A stretch of 64,000 nucleotides of DNA. It comes from an uncultured Lachnospiraceae bacterium (GTDB lineage Bacteria > Bacillota > Clostridia > Lachnospirales > Lachnospiraceae). Where the stretch lies: contig CAJTYM010000005.1 of the NCBI GenBank assembly GCA_910583835.1, positions 61,985 through 125,984 of the forward strand, in the 5' to 3' direction. Positions 27,101-35,766 of this stretch are shown piece after piece. Numbering within the stretch: position 1 is the stretch's first letter; every line of letters starts with the position of its first letter. Under the pieces are notes generated by a model. The model made no database searches, was not told the DNA's origin, and was given only the letters and a program-made list of their open reading frames with translations. Made by a program: the position numbers and the translations under genes.

Positions 27101-28757
27101 TATCCACTTTGGCATTATAATCATCAATCCCATTGTACTCATACGGCCATTCCAGATAATAATCCTGCAGATAAATCTGGATGTTTTCTACGCCGCAGGT
27201 CTTTAAAAACGGTGTCAGCCTGTAGCCGTCCCCGGACGGATGCTGCTGACCATCTTTTGCTTTCTGTACTAATATCTTCGGTGAGATTGCCTGGATTAAA
27301 TCGGCAGAAGGCACGTTAACCTCACTCACACCATACAGAAATCCCGTAGAGCCATGGAGCAGGGAGCCTTTGGTGTTGTCTGGAGAGGCATCAAAGTGCA
27401 GCGTGGAGCCATAAGATATATTATCCACTGCCGTGCGCAATTGCTTTAATGCTGCATCGACTGCCTCCTGATTTGCTGCTTGTTGAGGTAATGCCAATGC
27501 GGCTTCTGCTTTTGTGACTGCCTCCGATAGCTGCCGGCTGCTGTCATCGCTTAATCCGCCCTGTGCGGCCACACGTTTTGCCAACATAGTCTCCTCATTT
27601 AACTGGGCATTGGAAAATGATGTTTCAGCCATGATTCCCGGATAAAGCACCAGTTTCCCCATAGCTGCATCAAGATTGGCAATCAGGTTATTTACATTTG
27701 CTTCCGTGACCGGATTTGCAATTCCCTCTTCTCCCTTTGCAATTTCCTGTAAAAGCGCTGCATAAGAATCCTTGGTATAAAAACTGATACTCTTTGCCTT
27801 TGCTTCGCCCACCTTATCCTGCAGCTGTTTAACCACTGCCTCGTCCACGTCATAGCTATGGTATGCGGCATCAGCCTGCTCTGCCGTCAATGCCGTGTTA
27901 TAGAATCGGAACTCATCCACTTTGGCCTTTAAGTCCTTATCCGTCGTATACACGGAAGCGCCAATCGCACAATCCTTATATTGTTTCAAAATGGCTGCAT
28001 TATCTGCAAACATTGAGGACAGCACCGCAGACATATTGCCATTTCTGTCATACTTGATGGCAACCGGCTGCCCATCAAGATATACGTCATAAGCCGCAGG
28101 AGATACGCTGATTGTCACATGCTGCCATTTGTCCCTCGCAAACTGCTTCTCCCACACAAGTTTTAACGTTGTCTTGTTATTATCCGGCAATATCACAGCG
28201 CTGTGATAACCGGCTTTGCCATCTGCAAGATCCCCTGCTCCCTCCTGTCCAGCCACAAAAGAGAATTCCGGCGCGTCCCATTTACCGCCATTGCCATCAC
28301 TGGAATTCTGCCCATTTGCCGTCCCGGAGAATATCCGGCTGTACTGGCTCGCGCTTGCATCTATATTAATCCAGAAAGAAAATGCAAATCCATTTTCCGT
28401 CACATCGGCGAACATATCCTCAGGCAGAGAGAGACGCCCTTCTACAGCTCCATTTGTGCTCCCGCCCGGCAGGTTCAGTACCTTGCTTGCACGCGCAGTA
28501 TCTTCAATAATGCCCAGGCCGTCCTTGTTTCCTTCAATCTCAGCAACTGCCCCGGCTTTGGTTCCCTGATTGGGAACCTGCTTATTGGTCACTTCCTCAT
28601 CAAATGTAAATTCATAATACGGCTGCGGCACCTGAACTGCATCTTCCAGTGCGGCGGGCTCTGCCTCAACTGTCTCTGCACTTACAGATACTGACGGAAG
28701 CATCATGCTCGCCGCTAGGATTACTGCCAAAAACCGTGTCGCTCTTTTTTTCTTCAT
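24102..28757 (-). CDS. Large secreted multidomain glycosidase-like protein (LamG, GH39-like, CBM, Ig-like, Fn3)
   Basis: A 1551-residue exported protein; ATG 28757 after AAGGAGGG gives the signal peptide MKKKRATRFLAVILAASMM. In order: a LamG/concanavalin-like domain (about 40-300, FAFSFWINIDAS), a helical FIVAR-type spacer (about 305-440), a TIM-barrel region (about 450-800) with LFNEPDG (Glu577) and FVNEVANF (Glu683) that suit a clan-A acid/base and nucleophile as in GH39, two or three CBM-like beta-sandwich modules (about 890-1320), a Pro-rich VNPPVVNPP linker, a Big-type domain and a Fn3-like C-terminal domain. It lies between the transporter and the alpha-galactosidase, so it probably releases glycan pieces outside the cell. 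No LPXTG anchor is seen. Confidence 0.72.
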   Translation of the reverse strand: MKKKRATRFLAVILAASMMLPSVSVSAETVEAEPAALEDAVQVPQPYYEFTFDEEVTNKQVPNQGTKAGAVAEIEGNKDGLGIIEDTARASKVLNLPGGSTNGAVEGRLSLPEDMFADVTENGFAFSFWINIDASASQYSRIFSGTANGQNSSDGNGGKWDAPEFSFVAGQEGAGDLADGKAGYHSAVILPDNNKTTLKLVWEKQFARDKWQHVTISVSPAAYDVYLDGQPVAIKYDRNGNMSAVLSSMFADNAAILKQYKDCAIGASVYTTDKDLKAKVDEFRFYNTALTAEQADAAYHSYDVDEAVVKQLQDKVGEAKAKSISFYTKDSYAALLQEIAKGEEGIANPVTEANVNNLIANLDAAMGKLVLYPGIMAETSFSNAQLNEETMLAKRVAAQGGLSDDSSRQLSEAVTKAEAALALPQQAANQEAVDAALKQLRTAVDNISYGSTLHFDASPDNTKGSLLHGSTGFLYGVSEVNVPSADLIQAISPKILVQKAKDGQQHPSGDGYRLTPFLKTCGVENIQIYLQDYYLEWPYEYNGIDDYNAKVDKIVREMVEGKTEEEIAGYSFVLFNEPDGIWYNNSSKVPQLCEDWLKIYTTVKKINPKIKVAGPNFSVYNTNAYRTFLQYCQEHSCLPEYITWHELQKDKLRSFKSHCDEIKGFIKTYYAGSEIEPILFVNEVANFSDVGNPGSLVNWLSIFEEENAYASLPYWGLANSLNELAADTNKPNGAWWVYKWYAQMTGNKTPLTLEKIENPSARGSLYGLTSVDDSAGIVYSLFGGQAGSQTVSIENIRSTKTFRDASNAHVKIYSTKFTGHHGFADTTPVEYEGNLAFSGNNLVFTIPNAELNDAYFAIITPAVSGENTIIAGYEKNWEKTYEAEEATLLGNAKKYEQTGDTTLARSNRADVGSLDAQGDGVKFSVEVPQTGRYRMNVYYSSQAPCVNPLTLEYTTSASGAQNRAIGAFVMHSLAIDGKELPELVYDSTVKWGYYNYRTVYVDLTAGKHEIQIMYKGNSLNRTNSGMNEKCIVSAMLDKIDLTYEPEKAAVVSVEPEELVGSKEGYVLSREGTYSGAGSAKGSGELDFYVCVPRDGYYRIGTSGTGNAVLSKSKVNYAQDAKAESGISLNWLELFSLDLGKEDGGMAYLTAGMNHLLLKGNNLTVDKVVFTEVLGATEEKTIAVEAEDCEISGTKTDDGYNYLPGSTAVPQVIQTQYASGGKAVEGFRGGKDNKLTLSLTVPQAGDYKLSVFYANNEPAPVMKKQNGDNYVHPYNTDLVERYMQISVNGGTPQTVYFRNTLAWDTYKNTVVDVSLKEGTNIITFMNDNSYKFSSVQDDFTPRLDKFAVAPAKAAASAANPPVVNPPVVNPPAAKKDNKITGVPSVIKKAYGNKAFSLKANGVGAITYTSDNKKVVTVGETSGKVTIKGCGKATITVKAAGDNIYKSAEQKIAVTISPKKMKLSSVKSSKKKTLTVKWKKAAKADRYEIQYCLKKNFKKGAKIVPVKKRKTSVTIKKLKAGKKYYVRIRACKGSGKNKVNGAWSSAKKVTVKK

Positions 28758-28808
28758 AGAGTTTCCCTCCTTAACTGTTTTGGTCAATTTTTATTGTTCC
28801 ATTCTTCT

Positions 28809-29681
28809 TTAGCCTTTCACCGCGCCTACCGTCATTCCTTTGATAAAGTATTTCTGCAGGCACATAAACAGCACCGCAATCGGTAAAACAGAAATTACAA
28901 TCGCTGCCATCGCCGTTGTGTAGTCGCTCGTTTGCGCCGAAAACAGCGACTGTATGGCAACCGTAAGTGTCTTCAGCTGCTTCTTGCTGACATAAAGGCT
29001 TGCCAGCAAATAGTCATTCCAGATTTGGAAAGACTGCATGATAATCAACGTAGCCATCGCAGGTTTCAAGAGCGGCATAACAACGGAAAAATATGTTCGG
29101 AACACCGAGCAGCCATCTATTCTTGCCGCCTCTTCCAGTTCCAGCGGCACCGTGCTCATAAAACTGTTCATCAGAAATACCCCGAACGATATCCCCGTGG
29201 CGACATACATAAAGATAATCCCAAATCTTGTGTTGGTGAGATTCATCTTATAGCCGATTGTATAAATCGGCAGGAACAGCGCCTGGTACGGAATCAGGAT
29301 GCCAATGATAAAATAGATATAGGCAAATTTGAAAAACTTCCGTTTGCAGCGGGCAATCGCCCAGGCCGTAGTGCCGCACAAAAGCGCGAGAATCAGTACG
29401 CTTACCGCCGTGTAAAACAGCGTATTGACAAACGTCACTTTCATATTCAGTTTATTGAATGCCTTTACATAATTGTCAAACTGAAGCGCTTCCGGCAAAG
29501 ATATGGGGCTGTTGACATAAAGTTCCTTCTTTGTCTTAAATGAATAATTCAAAATGATTGCCAGAGGAGACAAAAACAAAATTGCCATAATGGTCATAAT
29601 TACCTGTGTTACCAAAGTGGATTTTGTATACGGCGTTTGCATCATCTCTTCGTCTTTCTTTTTCTTTCGGAAAACTGCCAT
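28809..29681 (-). CDS. Carbohydrate ABC transporter permease (MalG/LacG type)
   Basis: A 290-residue inner-membrane protein with six hydrophobic segments and the EAA loop LELEEAARIDGCS that contacts the ATPase. ATG directly follows the TAG stop of the partner permease, and the ribosome site lies inside that gene, so the two are coupled. No ATP-binding subunit is encoded here; sugar importers of this type in Firmicutes commonly share an MsmK-like ATPase encoded elsewhere. Confidence 0.92.
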   Translation of the reverse strand: MAVFRKKKKDEEMMQTPYTKSTLVTQVIMTIMAILFLSPLAIILNYSFKTKKELYVNSPISLPEALQFDNYVKAFNKLNMKVTFVNTLFYTAVSVLILALLCGTTAWAIARCKRKFFKFAYIYFIIGILIPYQALFLPIYTIGYKMNLTNTRFGIIFMYVATGISFGVFLMNSFMSTVPLELEEAARIDGCSVFRTYFSVVMPLLKPAMATLIIMQSFQIWNDYLLASLYVSKKQLKTLTVAIQSLFSAQTSDYTTAMAAIVISVLPIAVLFMCLQKYFIKGMTVGAVKG

Positions 29682-30572
29682 CTACGCCTGCACCTCCTTC
29701 TTCTTCAAACTCTTTACCTGAATCAGCGCCACCAAAAGCAGCATAAGCACCAAGGTTACCGTCATTGCCGAGCCATACCCATACTGCCGCCCATTGATTG
29801 CCGTGGCATATGTCTGGTAAATCACCGATGTAGAGGCCCGTCCCGGACCGCCCTTTGTTGAAGACACCAACAAATCATATACCTTCAGAGAGCCCGTGGT
29901 AATCCCAACCACGCAGATGGTAATTGCCGGCGCCAGCATAGGGATGGTGACATTGAAAAAGCGCTTAACCGGACCTGCCCCATCTACCCTTGCCGCCTCA
30001 TAAAGTTCTGCTGGCACAGACTGCAGCCCTGCCAGATAAATCAGCATCCAATAGCCAATCCACTGCCAGTTGTTGGCAATCAGCAGTCCGCTCAAGACCG
30101 TCTTGGGATCTCCAAACAACAAGAAATTAAAATTTGTTCCCAGCCAATCGTTAATTGCCGGCAGTACATTAGAGAACAATTTCAGCCACACAAAACCAAC
30201 GATAACCGCACTGATTAAGCAAGGAATGAAAAACGCCGCACGGTAGAATTTCTGTGCCTTAATCCCGCTGTCTAACGCTACTGCAAACAGTAACGCCACC
30301 ACATTCTGGATAATTGTGTTCGCAACAGTAAATTTTATTGTAAACCACCATGAGTCCAGAAAATTCTTGTCATGAAATAAATCAATGTAATTCTGAAATC
30401 CTACAAATACCTTTTCCGCCGACATTCCATCCCAACTCGTCACGGAATAACGAATGGATAAAAACAGTGGGACAATCAAGCCTATGGTAAAAATGATAAA
30501 TCCTGGCAATACCAATATCAAGTACTGACGGGACATCTTCCTTTCCATTCCGGAGGTCATTCTTTTTTTCAT
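29682..30572 (-). CDS. Carbohydrate ABC transporter permease (MalF/LacF type)
   Basis: A 296-residue permease with six hydrophobic segments and EAA loop PAELYEAARVDGAG. It forms the heterodimeric channel with the next permease. It is separated from the binding-protein gene by 117 bp that hold a hairpin, so it is probably made at a lower level than the binding protein. Confidence 0.92.
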   Translation of the reverse strand: MKKRMTSGMERKMSRQYLILVLPGFIIFTIGLIVPLFLSIRYSVTSWDGMSAEKVFVGFQNYIDLFHDKNFLDSWWFTIKFTVANTIIQNVVALLFAVALDSGIKAQKFYRAAFFIPCLISAVIVGFVWLKLFSNVLPAINDWLGTNFNFLLFGDPKTVLSGLLIANNWQWIGYWMLIYLAGLQSVPAELYEAARVDGAGPVKRFFNVTIPMLAPAITICVVGITTGSLKVYDLLVSSTKGGPGRASTSVIYQTYATAINGRQYGYGSAMTVTLVLMLLLVALIQVKSLKKKEVQA

Positions 30573-30614
30573 TTTTTCACTCTCCCAACGTATATGTTTT
30601 TATGTTTTTTCTTC

Positions 30615-30664
30615 CAAAAAACAGTAAGCCGCCGTATCTTGAATTCAGTTCGACACGGCAGCTT
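30615..30664 (-). terminator. Intra-operon terminator between binding protein and permeases
   Basis: The minus strand reads AAGCTGCCGT ... ACGGCGGCTT, then ACTG and TTTTTT. A partial terminator here would keep the binding protein in excess over the permeases, a common arrangement in sugar ABC operons. Confidence 0.7.
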
Positions 30665-30688
30665 ATTTATCCTGTTTATTCTGTTAAA

Positions 30689-32032
30689 TTATTTGCTTGC
30701 GTCCACTCTGCCGTCTGATGCAGCCAATGCGTCCTCAAAGCTTTCCTGACCCTGAAGCCATGCCGCGATATCCTTTGCATTCTCTTCCTGGAAACCGCCC
30801 CATACCAACTGGTTATTTCCAAGGGTTACATCCACGATGTTGCCCTCTTCTGCATAGGCATCAATATCCGTCTGGCTCGGATTGGCAAACGTCGGCGTCA
30901 CATCCTTCAGCATGGATGCTGTCTTCGTATAGTCATAAATCTCAACTGCCAGCTCCTTGTCGCCTGTAAGCACGTCCAGAACTTTATTAATTGCATCCTG
31001 ATGTTCTGTTTCCGCACTTGTCATCACGGTAATGTTCGGCTCAAATATCAGCTTGGAATCCCCTGTTTGGTTCGGGAATGGGAAGATACCGAAATCAAAG
31101 TTTTCATCAATATCAAGGAAGTTCTGAATAGACCAGGAACCAGATACCTTCATTGCCGCTTCACCTGCAACCATCTTGGCATCGCAGTCTGTCTGTTCCG
31201 TTGAAAACGTCTCCGGGAATGTATTATCACAAATCAGCTTATTGTAATTATATGCCGTCTTCATTTCCTCACTGTCCGCAAAAGATACTTCCCCTTTACG
31301 GAACTTATCACCCCAATCTGGCGTCTTGTTGAAAACATCATTCATCATAAACTGCATGGTAACATTGCCAACAGACCAAGTATCTACCATATGGCTGGCA
31401 AACGGCGTAATTCCTTTTGCCTTACACTCTTCAATAATCTTCTGCAGTTCTTCCTGTGTCTTGGGAATTTCCCAATTATTTTCTTTAAACAGCGCCCTGT
31501 TGTAATAAACGCCCTGATATAAGGCGTTGTATACAAGCCCATAAGTCTTTCCGTCTACTGTTACATTTTCCTTCGCCGCCTCAAGTCCGCGGTCTACATA
31601 TGTAGCATCAATTTCTCCAAGTACGCCCAAGGCCTGGTAAGTTGCCACGTCCTGCGCTTTGCCAATCATAATATCCGGAAGTCCTGACTGCAGGTACTGC
31701 TGCATCTTGGGCTGGAAGTCATTTCCCCAGTCTACGCATTCCCACTCTAATGTAATATTGGGATATTTCTTCGCCAATGCTTCATCAATCATATCCTCAA
31801 TGCCTGCATCCGTAGTAGACTGCCCGGCCAATACCGTAAGCGTTACCTCTTCACCATCGTCTGCCGCCTCTTCGCCGTCCGCTGCATCTTCCCGGTCTGT
31901 ATCCCCTGGAGTTTCTGCCTGGTTATCCGTCGCTGCGCCGTCCTTATCAGAGCTTCCGGAATCTCCACATCCCACCAGCATTGCAGCCATCATGGATACC
32001 GCCACTAATGCGCTCACCACTTTTCTTTTCAT
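30689..32032 (-). CDS. Sugar-binding lipoprotein of ABC transporter
   Basis: A 447-residue extracellular solute-binding protein of family 1. The lipoprotein signal MKRKVVSALVAVSMM ends in the lipobox M-L-V-G-C, followed by an acidic linker (about 25-60) and the binding fold starting EVTLTVLAGQS. ATG follows AAAGGAGG. It feeds the two downstream permeases. The bound sugar is not evident, but the alpha-galactosidase and GH39-like neighbours suggest an alpha-galactoside-containing oligosaccharide (inference). Confidence 0.92.
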   Translation of the reverse strand: MKRKVVSALVAVSMMAAMLVGCGDSGSSDKDGAATDNQAETPGDTDREDAADGEEAADDGEEVTLTVLAGQSTTDAGIEDMIDEALAKKYPNITLEWECVDWGNDFQPKMQQYLQSGLPDIMIGKAQDVATYQALGVLGEIDATYVDRGLEAAKENVTVDGKTYGLVYNALYQGVYYNRALFKENNWEIPKTQEELQKIIEECKAKGITPFASHMVDTWSVGNVTMQFMMNDVFNKTPDWGDKFRKGEVSFADSEEMKTAYNYNKLICDNTFPETFSTEQTDCDAKMVAGEAAMKVSGSWSIQNFLDIDENFDFGIFPFPNQTGDSKLIFEPNITVMTSAETEHQDAINKVLDVLTGDKELAVEIYDYTKTASMLKDVTPTFANPSQTDIDAYAEEGNIVDVTLGNNQLVWGGFQEENAKDIAAWLQGQESFEDALAASDGRVDASK

Positions 32033-32124
32033 ACTTAAATCCTCCTTTTCTGAGAGCCTTTCTGCTCGGTTTATATATTTCTACTTTAACATACCTCTGA
32101 TTTGTGCAATTAGTACTTTTTTTG

Positions 32125-32156
32125 TCAAAAAAGTTGGTCTTTTTTGACCAACTTTT
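32125..32156 (-). terminator. Terminator after the sensor/regulator pair
   Basis: The minus strand has AAAAGTTGGTC, six A, GACCAACTTTT and further T. It begins at the stop of the AraC-type regulator and isolates the two-component genes from the transporter operon. Confidence 0.82.
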
Positions 32157-33772
32157 CATATTTTCTTTTCCAGATTCTGTTTATATTCCCGGGGACTGAC
32201 ACCCATAATCTTTCGGAACACTTTATTAAAATATGTGTAATCATCATAGCCTACCATAAACGCCACCTCTGTCAGATTCATGCCACCTCTTCGGATATGT
32301 TCTTTCGCTTTTTCAATTCTTGTCCTCGTCAGATAGTGTATCAGGTTTTCTCCCATTTCCTTTCGGAAAACTCTGGAAAAATAAGAATTTTCCACATGAT
32401 ATTTTTCTGCAAGACCTGATAAGGTTAATGATTCAAAATAAAATTCATCGATATATGCCGCTGCCTGGCGGACCAGGATGTTTGCTGCCTCAGAGCATTC
32501 TTCCTGTGCGGCATCTGCCGCCATCTCAATCATTTCATCCAAAACTTCACAGAGGTACGAACTGTCCAGCCTCTCCACTGCTTTGTCTGCAGTCTCCACC
32601 ATCCCTTCATAATCCAGATAGTTCTGGCTCTCCTGATTCCCTATGACAACTTCTTCCCAAATATTTACAATCCTGCGCACGGTCTGTTTTACTTCCAAAT
32701 ACTGCCACGGCTGCCGGCTGCAGCTTCGCAGCCCGATATCCTCAAAAACCATCTTACGGATTGCCCCTTTATTCCCTGTTTTCCATAAAGTACGCAATTC
32801 TTTCATCTGCGCTTCTGATATCCGGCTATACACGCGCTCCTCTTCCGTCCGCTCTTCCTCCTTCCCAGGCTGTATCACAACACTCTCCAGCGTATAGCTG
32901 CGCGTCATTAAAAGCGCCGCCGTCTGCACATATGCCCGATAAATGCTGTCCAGTGCAAATGCACATTCATTCAGCACAACAGACACCGGGGAAGAAACAA
33001 CGCCCTCCAATCCCCGAAGCAGTATTTTTGCCTTTTCTGCCAACACCGCTGCCTCTCCTTCAAATAACAGGATAAATTCATTCGAGCGATAAATATAATT
33101 AAATACCACTACATCCTTGAACTTTAATATCTCCTTTATCTTCTGCTTCAGCCGAAAAGACAGGAGATTCATATCATAATGAAAGTGAACGGCTAATTCT
33201 GACATGTCATGTATTTTTATCAGCATCAGCTTCATGCCGGTAAAATCCATCTTGCTGTTATTGATAATTTGAGCGGGCTGAAACATTTTCCTTTGCTCTA
33301 ACAGCTGTGAAAATTCCCGGTCCTGCATCAAAGAAGAAGCTTTTAAAAATTCTTCCTGCCTCTGCCTTGCCTCTTTTTTCTTTACATCCCGCTGCGCTAC
33401 CATATCCAGCGCTTTTGTAATAGCATTCACCAAATCAATCCGATTTACCGGTTTTACAAGATAATTAATCGAACCTGCCATAAACGATCCTCGCACATAT
33501 TCAAAGTAATCATAACCGCTGACCACAAACGGAATTGTATCTGGATAATTTTTCTGGATTTCCCTAAGCAGATCCACACCGTTCATGAATGGCATATCAA
33601 CATCTGTAATCAGAATATCCGGCCTCTCGGTTTCCATGCGCGCAAGAACTTCCTCTCCATCTTCCGCCGGTTCTAACAGCGTAAGCCCATAACTCTCCCA
33701 ATCTATCATATTGCGCAGCTTTTCCCGGCTCCAGTATTCATCATCTGCAATCAGTATCTTAAACGTTTCCAT
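32156..33772 (-). CDS. AraC-type response regulator (YesN-like)
   Basis: About 538 residues. The receiver domain (1-120) has ADDE, phospho-Asp in DILITDVDMPF and YLVKPV. A long middle region is followed by an AraC helix-turn-helix pair at the C-terminus (SLTLSGLAEKYHVENSYFSRVF, then NLTEVAFMVGYDDYTYFNKVF). ATG 33772 is chosen because GAGGAGG sits 6 bases upstream; it overlaps the end of the kinase gene by 14 bp. It should activate the transporter and hydrolase operon downstream when the cognate kinase senses the glycan or the loaded binding protein. Confidence 0.92.
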   Translation of the reverse strand: METFKILIADDEYWSREKLRNMIDWESYGLTLLEPAEDGEEVLARMETERPDILITDVDMPFMNGVDLLREIQKNYPDTIPFVVSGYDYFEYVRGSFMAGSINYLVKPVNRIDLVNAITKALDMVAQRDVKKKEARQRQEEFLKASSLMQDREFSQLLEQRKMFQPAQIINNSKMDFTGMKLMLIKIHDMSELAVHFHYDMNLLSFRLKQKIKEILKFKDVVVFNYIYRSNEFILLFEGEAAVLAEKAKILLRGLEGVVSSPVSVVLNECAFALDSIYRAYVQTAALLMTRSYTLESVVIQPGKEEERTEEERVYSRISEAQMKELRTLWKTGNKGAIRKMVFEDIGLRSCSRQPWQYLEVKQTVRRIVNIWEEVVIGNQESQNYLDYEGMVETADKAVERLDSSYLCEVLDEMIEMAADAAQEECSEAANILVRQAAAYIDEFYFESLTLSGLAEKYHVENSYFSRVFRKEMGENLIHYLTRTRIEKAKEHIRRGGMNLTEVAFMVGYDDYTYFNKVFRKIMGVSPREYKQNLEKKI

Positions 33773-35558
33773 ACTCAACCTCCTCACTTATTCGCGGAAT
33801 GTTCAGCATGACACAAGTGCCTTTGCCAACTTCACTTGAAATAGCCAGACCGTATTCCTCACCATAAAGCAATTTTAAACGCATGTTGATATTATGAATG
33901 CCTATTGATGTCCTGGTTTCATTCTCTTTTGTAGTCTCTGTCCGTAATAACTGCCCAATTTTTTCCTCTGTCATCCCTACGCCATTGTCTTCTACCACAA
34001 TCAACAAATTTCCCTTCTGCTCTTTGGCACAGATACGCACTTCTTTAGCCCCCCTGCTGTTACGCAGCCCATGGTTCAGGGCATTCTCCACAATAGGCTG
34101 GATGGACAACCGCGGAACTGCATCTTTTAACACCTCCTCTTCAATGTCAAATTGGTAAGTAATATGCGCCCGCATACGGACATCCATCACATAAATATAA
34201 TTTTTCAGATGCATGATTTCTTTGGCTACATTGGAAAAAGGATGCTTCATATCCAGGCTATAGCGGAAAATCTCTGACAGAGACTGGCACAATGCGCTGA
34301 CCTGTACACAGTCCTGCATTTCGGCAATACTGCTCATGGTATCTAATGTATTGTACAGGAAATGAGGATTTATCTGTGACTGCAATGCATGGTACTCTGC
34401 CTGTTTGACAAGCAGCTTAGCCTCGTATTCCCGGCTTATCAGTTCCTGCACCGTGTCTAACATCTCATTAAAATTCCGCCCTAACTGCCCTATCTCATCA
34501 TCTGTTAACTTTTCCATGCGGAGATTCCTCTGCCCCTCCTTAATTCTCCGTGCTGTATTTGCCATTTCTTCTAACGGTTTTGTCAGCGTCTTTGTCACAA
34601 TGTAAGTTACTATTACACTGGCAAACAGCATCGTCAATACGATAACAACCAGATTCCTTACCAGGACTTTTTGGTTCTCATAAAGCAGTTCCTGCGGCAT
34701 AAGCGAGTACACATCGAGATTATATTTGTTTTGATGAACATGAAAAAAAACACGTTCCCCGGCTTCTATTATAGAATCCCTTTCTTCCCCCTTCCTGATG
34801 TTTTCCTGAAATACCTCCACTTCCCCGATTCCATCTTCATCCAGCTTTCCCACGCTAAGAATCGGCTGATCGCCCGTTGGCTGAAGCCACAGATACATCT
34901 CATCATTGATGCTGTATTTCTTCATAACAGATGTAAGATTCTTACTGTCTATATCACACACCACATAACCTATCTTATTTCGGAAATAGCCTACATTATA
35001 TATCTTCAATACAAGGCGAATAATCTCCTTGCCCCTATAGGGATTATAATAACCGGAAATCAACATGACCGAATTATCGGATTCCACATATTCCCTCACA
35101 ATCTCTGAATTACAGGAAAAATTCTCATCATAGATATCAAGCGGATAATTATGTTTGGGCGTTACTGCCCTTCGGTAGGTACTGATAATCTCATTCTGGG
35201 AATTATACAAGTATAGGGATACCACATTGTCTGAAGTCTCAAATTTAGTGGTAGCAAAATTATAAGCCTCCCGAAAATGCTTTTCTCTCATCTTCTCAAC
35301 AGATGTTCCCATCTTTAAGTCCTGAATAAACTCCTGCTCATTATAAAGTTTTACCAAGATGGATTCTATCGACTTAATGGAACTGTATACTTCATCCTGC
35401 ATGTTCTGCATTAAGTGAAAGTGCTCTGTTTTTGCCTGCCCATAAATCATTTCAGAAGATGTCGCCTGAAACAGCCAGGTCTGCAGCAACAGGGCAAAAA
35501 ACGTAATCCCCATGCATAGAAGCAAAACCTTGGTATGCATTTTCCATGTATGCTTCAT
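33759..35558 (-). CDS. Sensor histidine kinase (YesM-like)
   Basis: 599 residues: an N-terminal membrane segment (about 10-30), a large extracellular Cache-like sensor (about 35-295), a second membrane segment (about 297-320), HAMP (about 320-375), then the His_kinase domain with the phospho-acceptor in QINPHFLYNTL, and an ATPase domain with VENALNHGL and DNGVGMTEE. ATG follows GGAGAGAG. First gene of the glycan-use locus; a consensus -10 (TATAAT, 35627-35622 on the minus strand) lies about 65 bp upstream. Confidence 0.92.
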   Translation of the reverse strand: MKHTWKMHTKVLLLCMGITFFALLLQTWLFQATSSEMIYGQAKTEHFHLMQNMQDEVYSSIKSIESILVKLYNEQEFIQDLKMGTSVEKMREKHFREAYNFATTKFETSDNVVSLYLYNSQNEIISTYRRAVTPKHNYPLDIYDENFSCNSEIVREYVESDNSVMLISGYYNPYRGKEIIRLVLKIYNVGYFRNKIGYVVCDIDSKNLTSVMKKYSINDEMYLWLQPTGDQPILSVGKLDEDGIGEVEVFQENIRKGEERDSIIEAGERVFFHVHQNKYNLDVYSLMPQELLYENQKVLVRNLVVIVLTMLFASVIVTYIVTKTLTKPLEEMANTARRIKEGQRNLRMEKLTDDEIGQLGRNFNEMLDTVQELISREYEAKLLVKQAEYHALQSQINPHFLYNTLDTMSSIAEMQDCVQVSALCQSLSEIFRYSLDMKHPFSNVAKEIMHLKNYIYVMDVRMRAHITYQFDIEEEVLKDAVPRLSIQPIVENALNHGLRNSRGAKEVRICAKEQKGNLLIVVEDNGVGMTEEKIGQLLRTETTKENETRTSIGIHNINMRLKLLYGEEYGLAISSEVGKGTCVMLNIPRISEEVEYGNV

Positions 35559-35692
35559 AAACTCTCTCCATTTATCAAAAATGTCTTCTTTTTATCTTAT
35601 CATCCCATTTTCCTTTTGTATATTATACTTTTTTGCCATATAAGTTGCACTTTCTTGTCCTTTTAGAAAAAACAGACCATGCTGGGCGAACT

Positions 35693-35728
35693 AAAAAAAT
35701 AGACGTCCTGCCAAGACGACTATTTTTT
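35693..35728. terminator. Terminator between Rpn gene and glycan locus
   Basis: AAAAAATAG and CTATTTTTT pair around CGTC / GACG with a 7-nt loop. It sits 39 bp past the Rpn-type gene stop. Confidence 0.75.
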
Positions 35729-35766
35729 AACTTTATTTACACAGATTGGTAACTCTATGGACCTTA

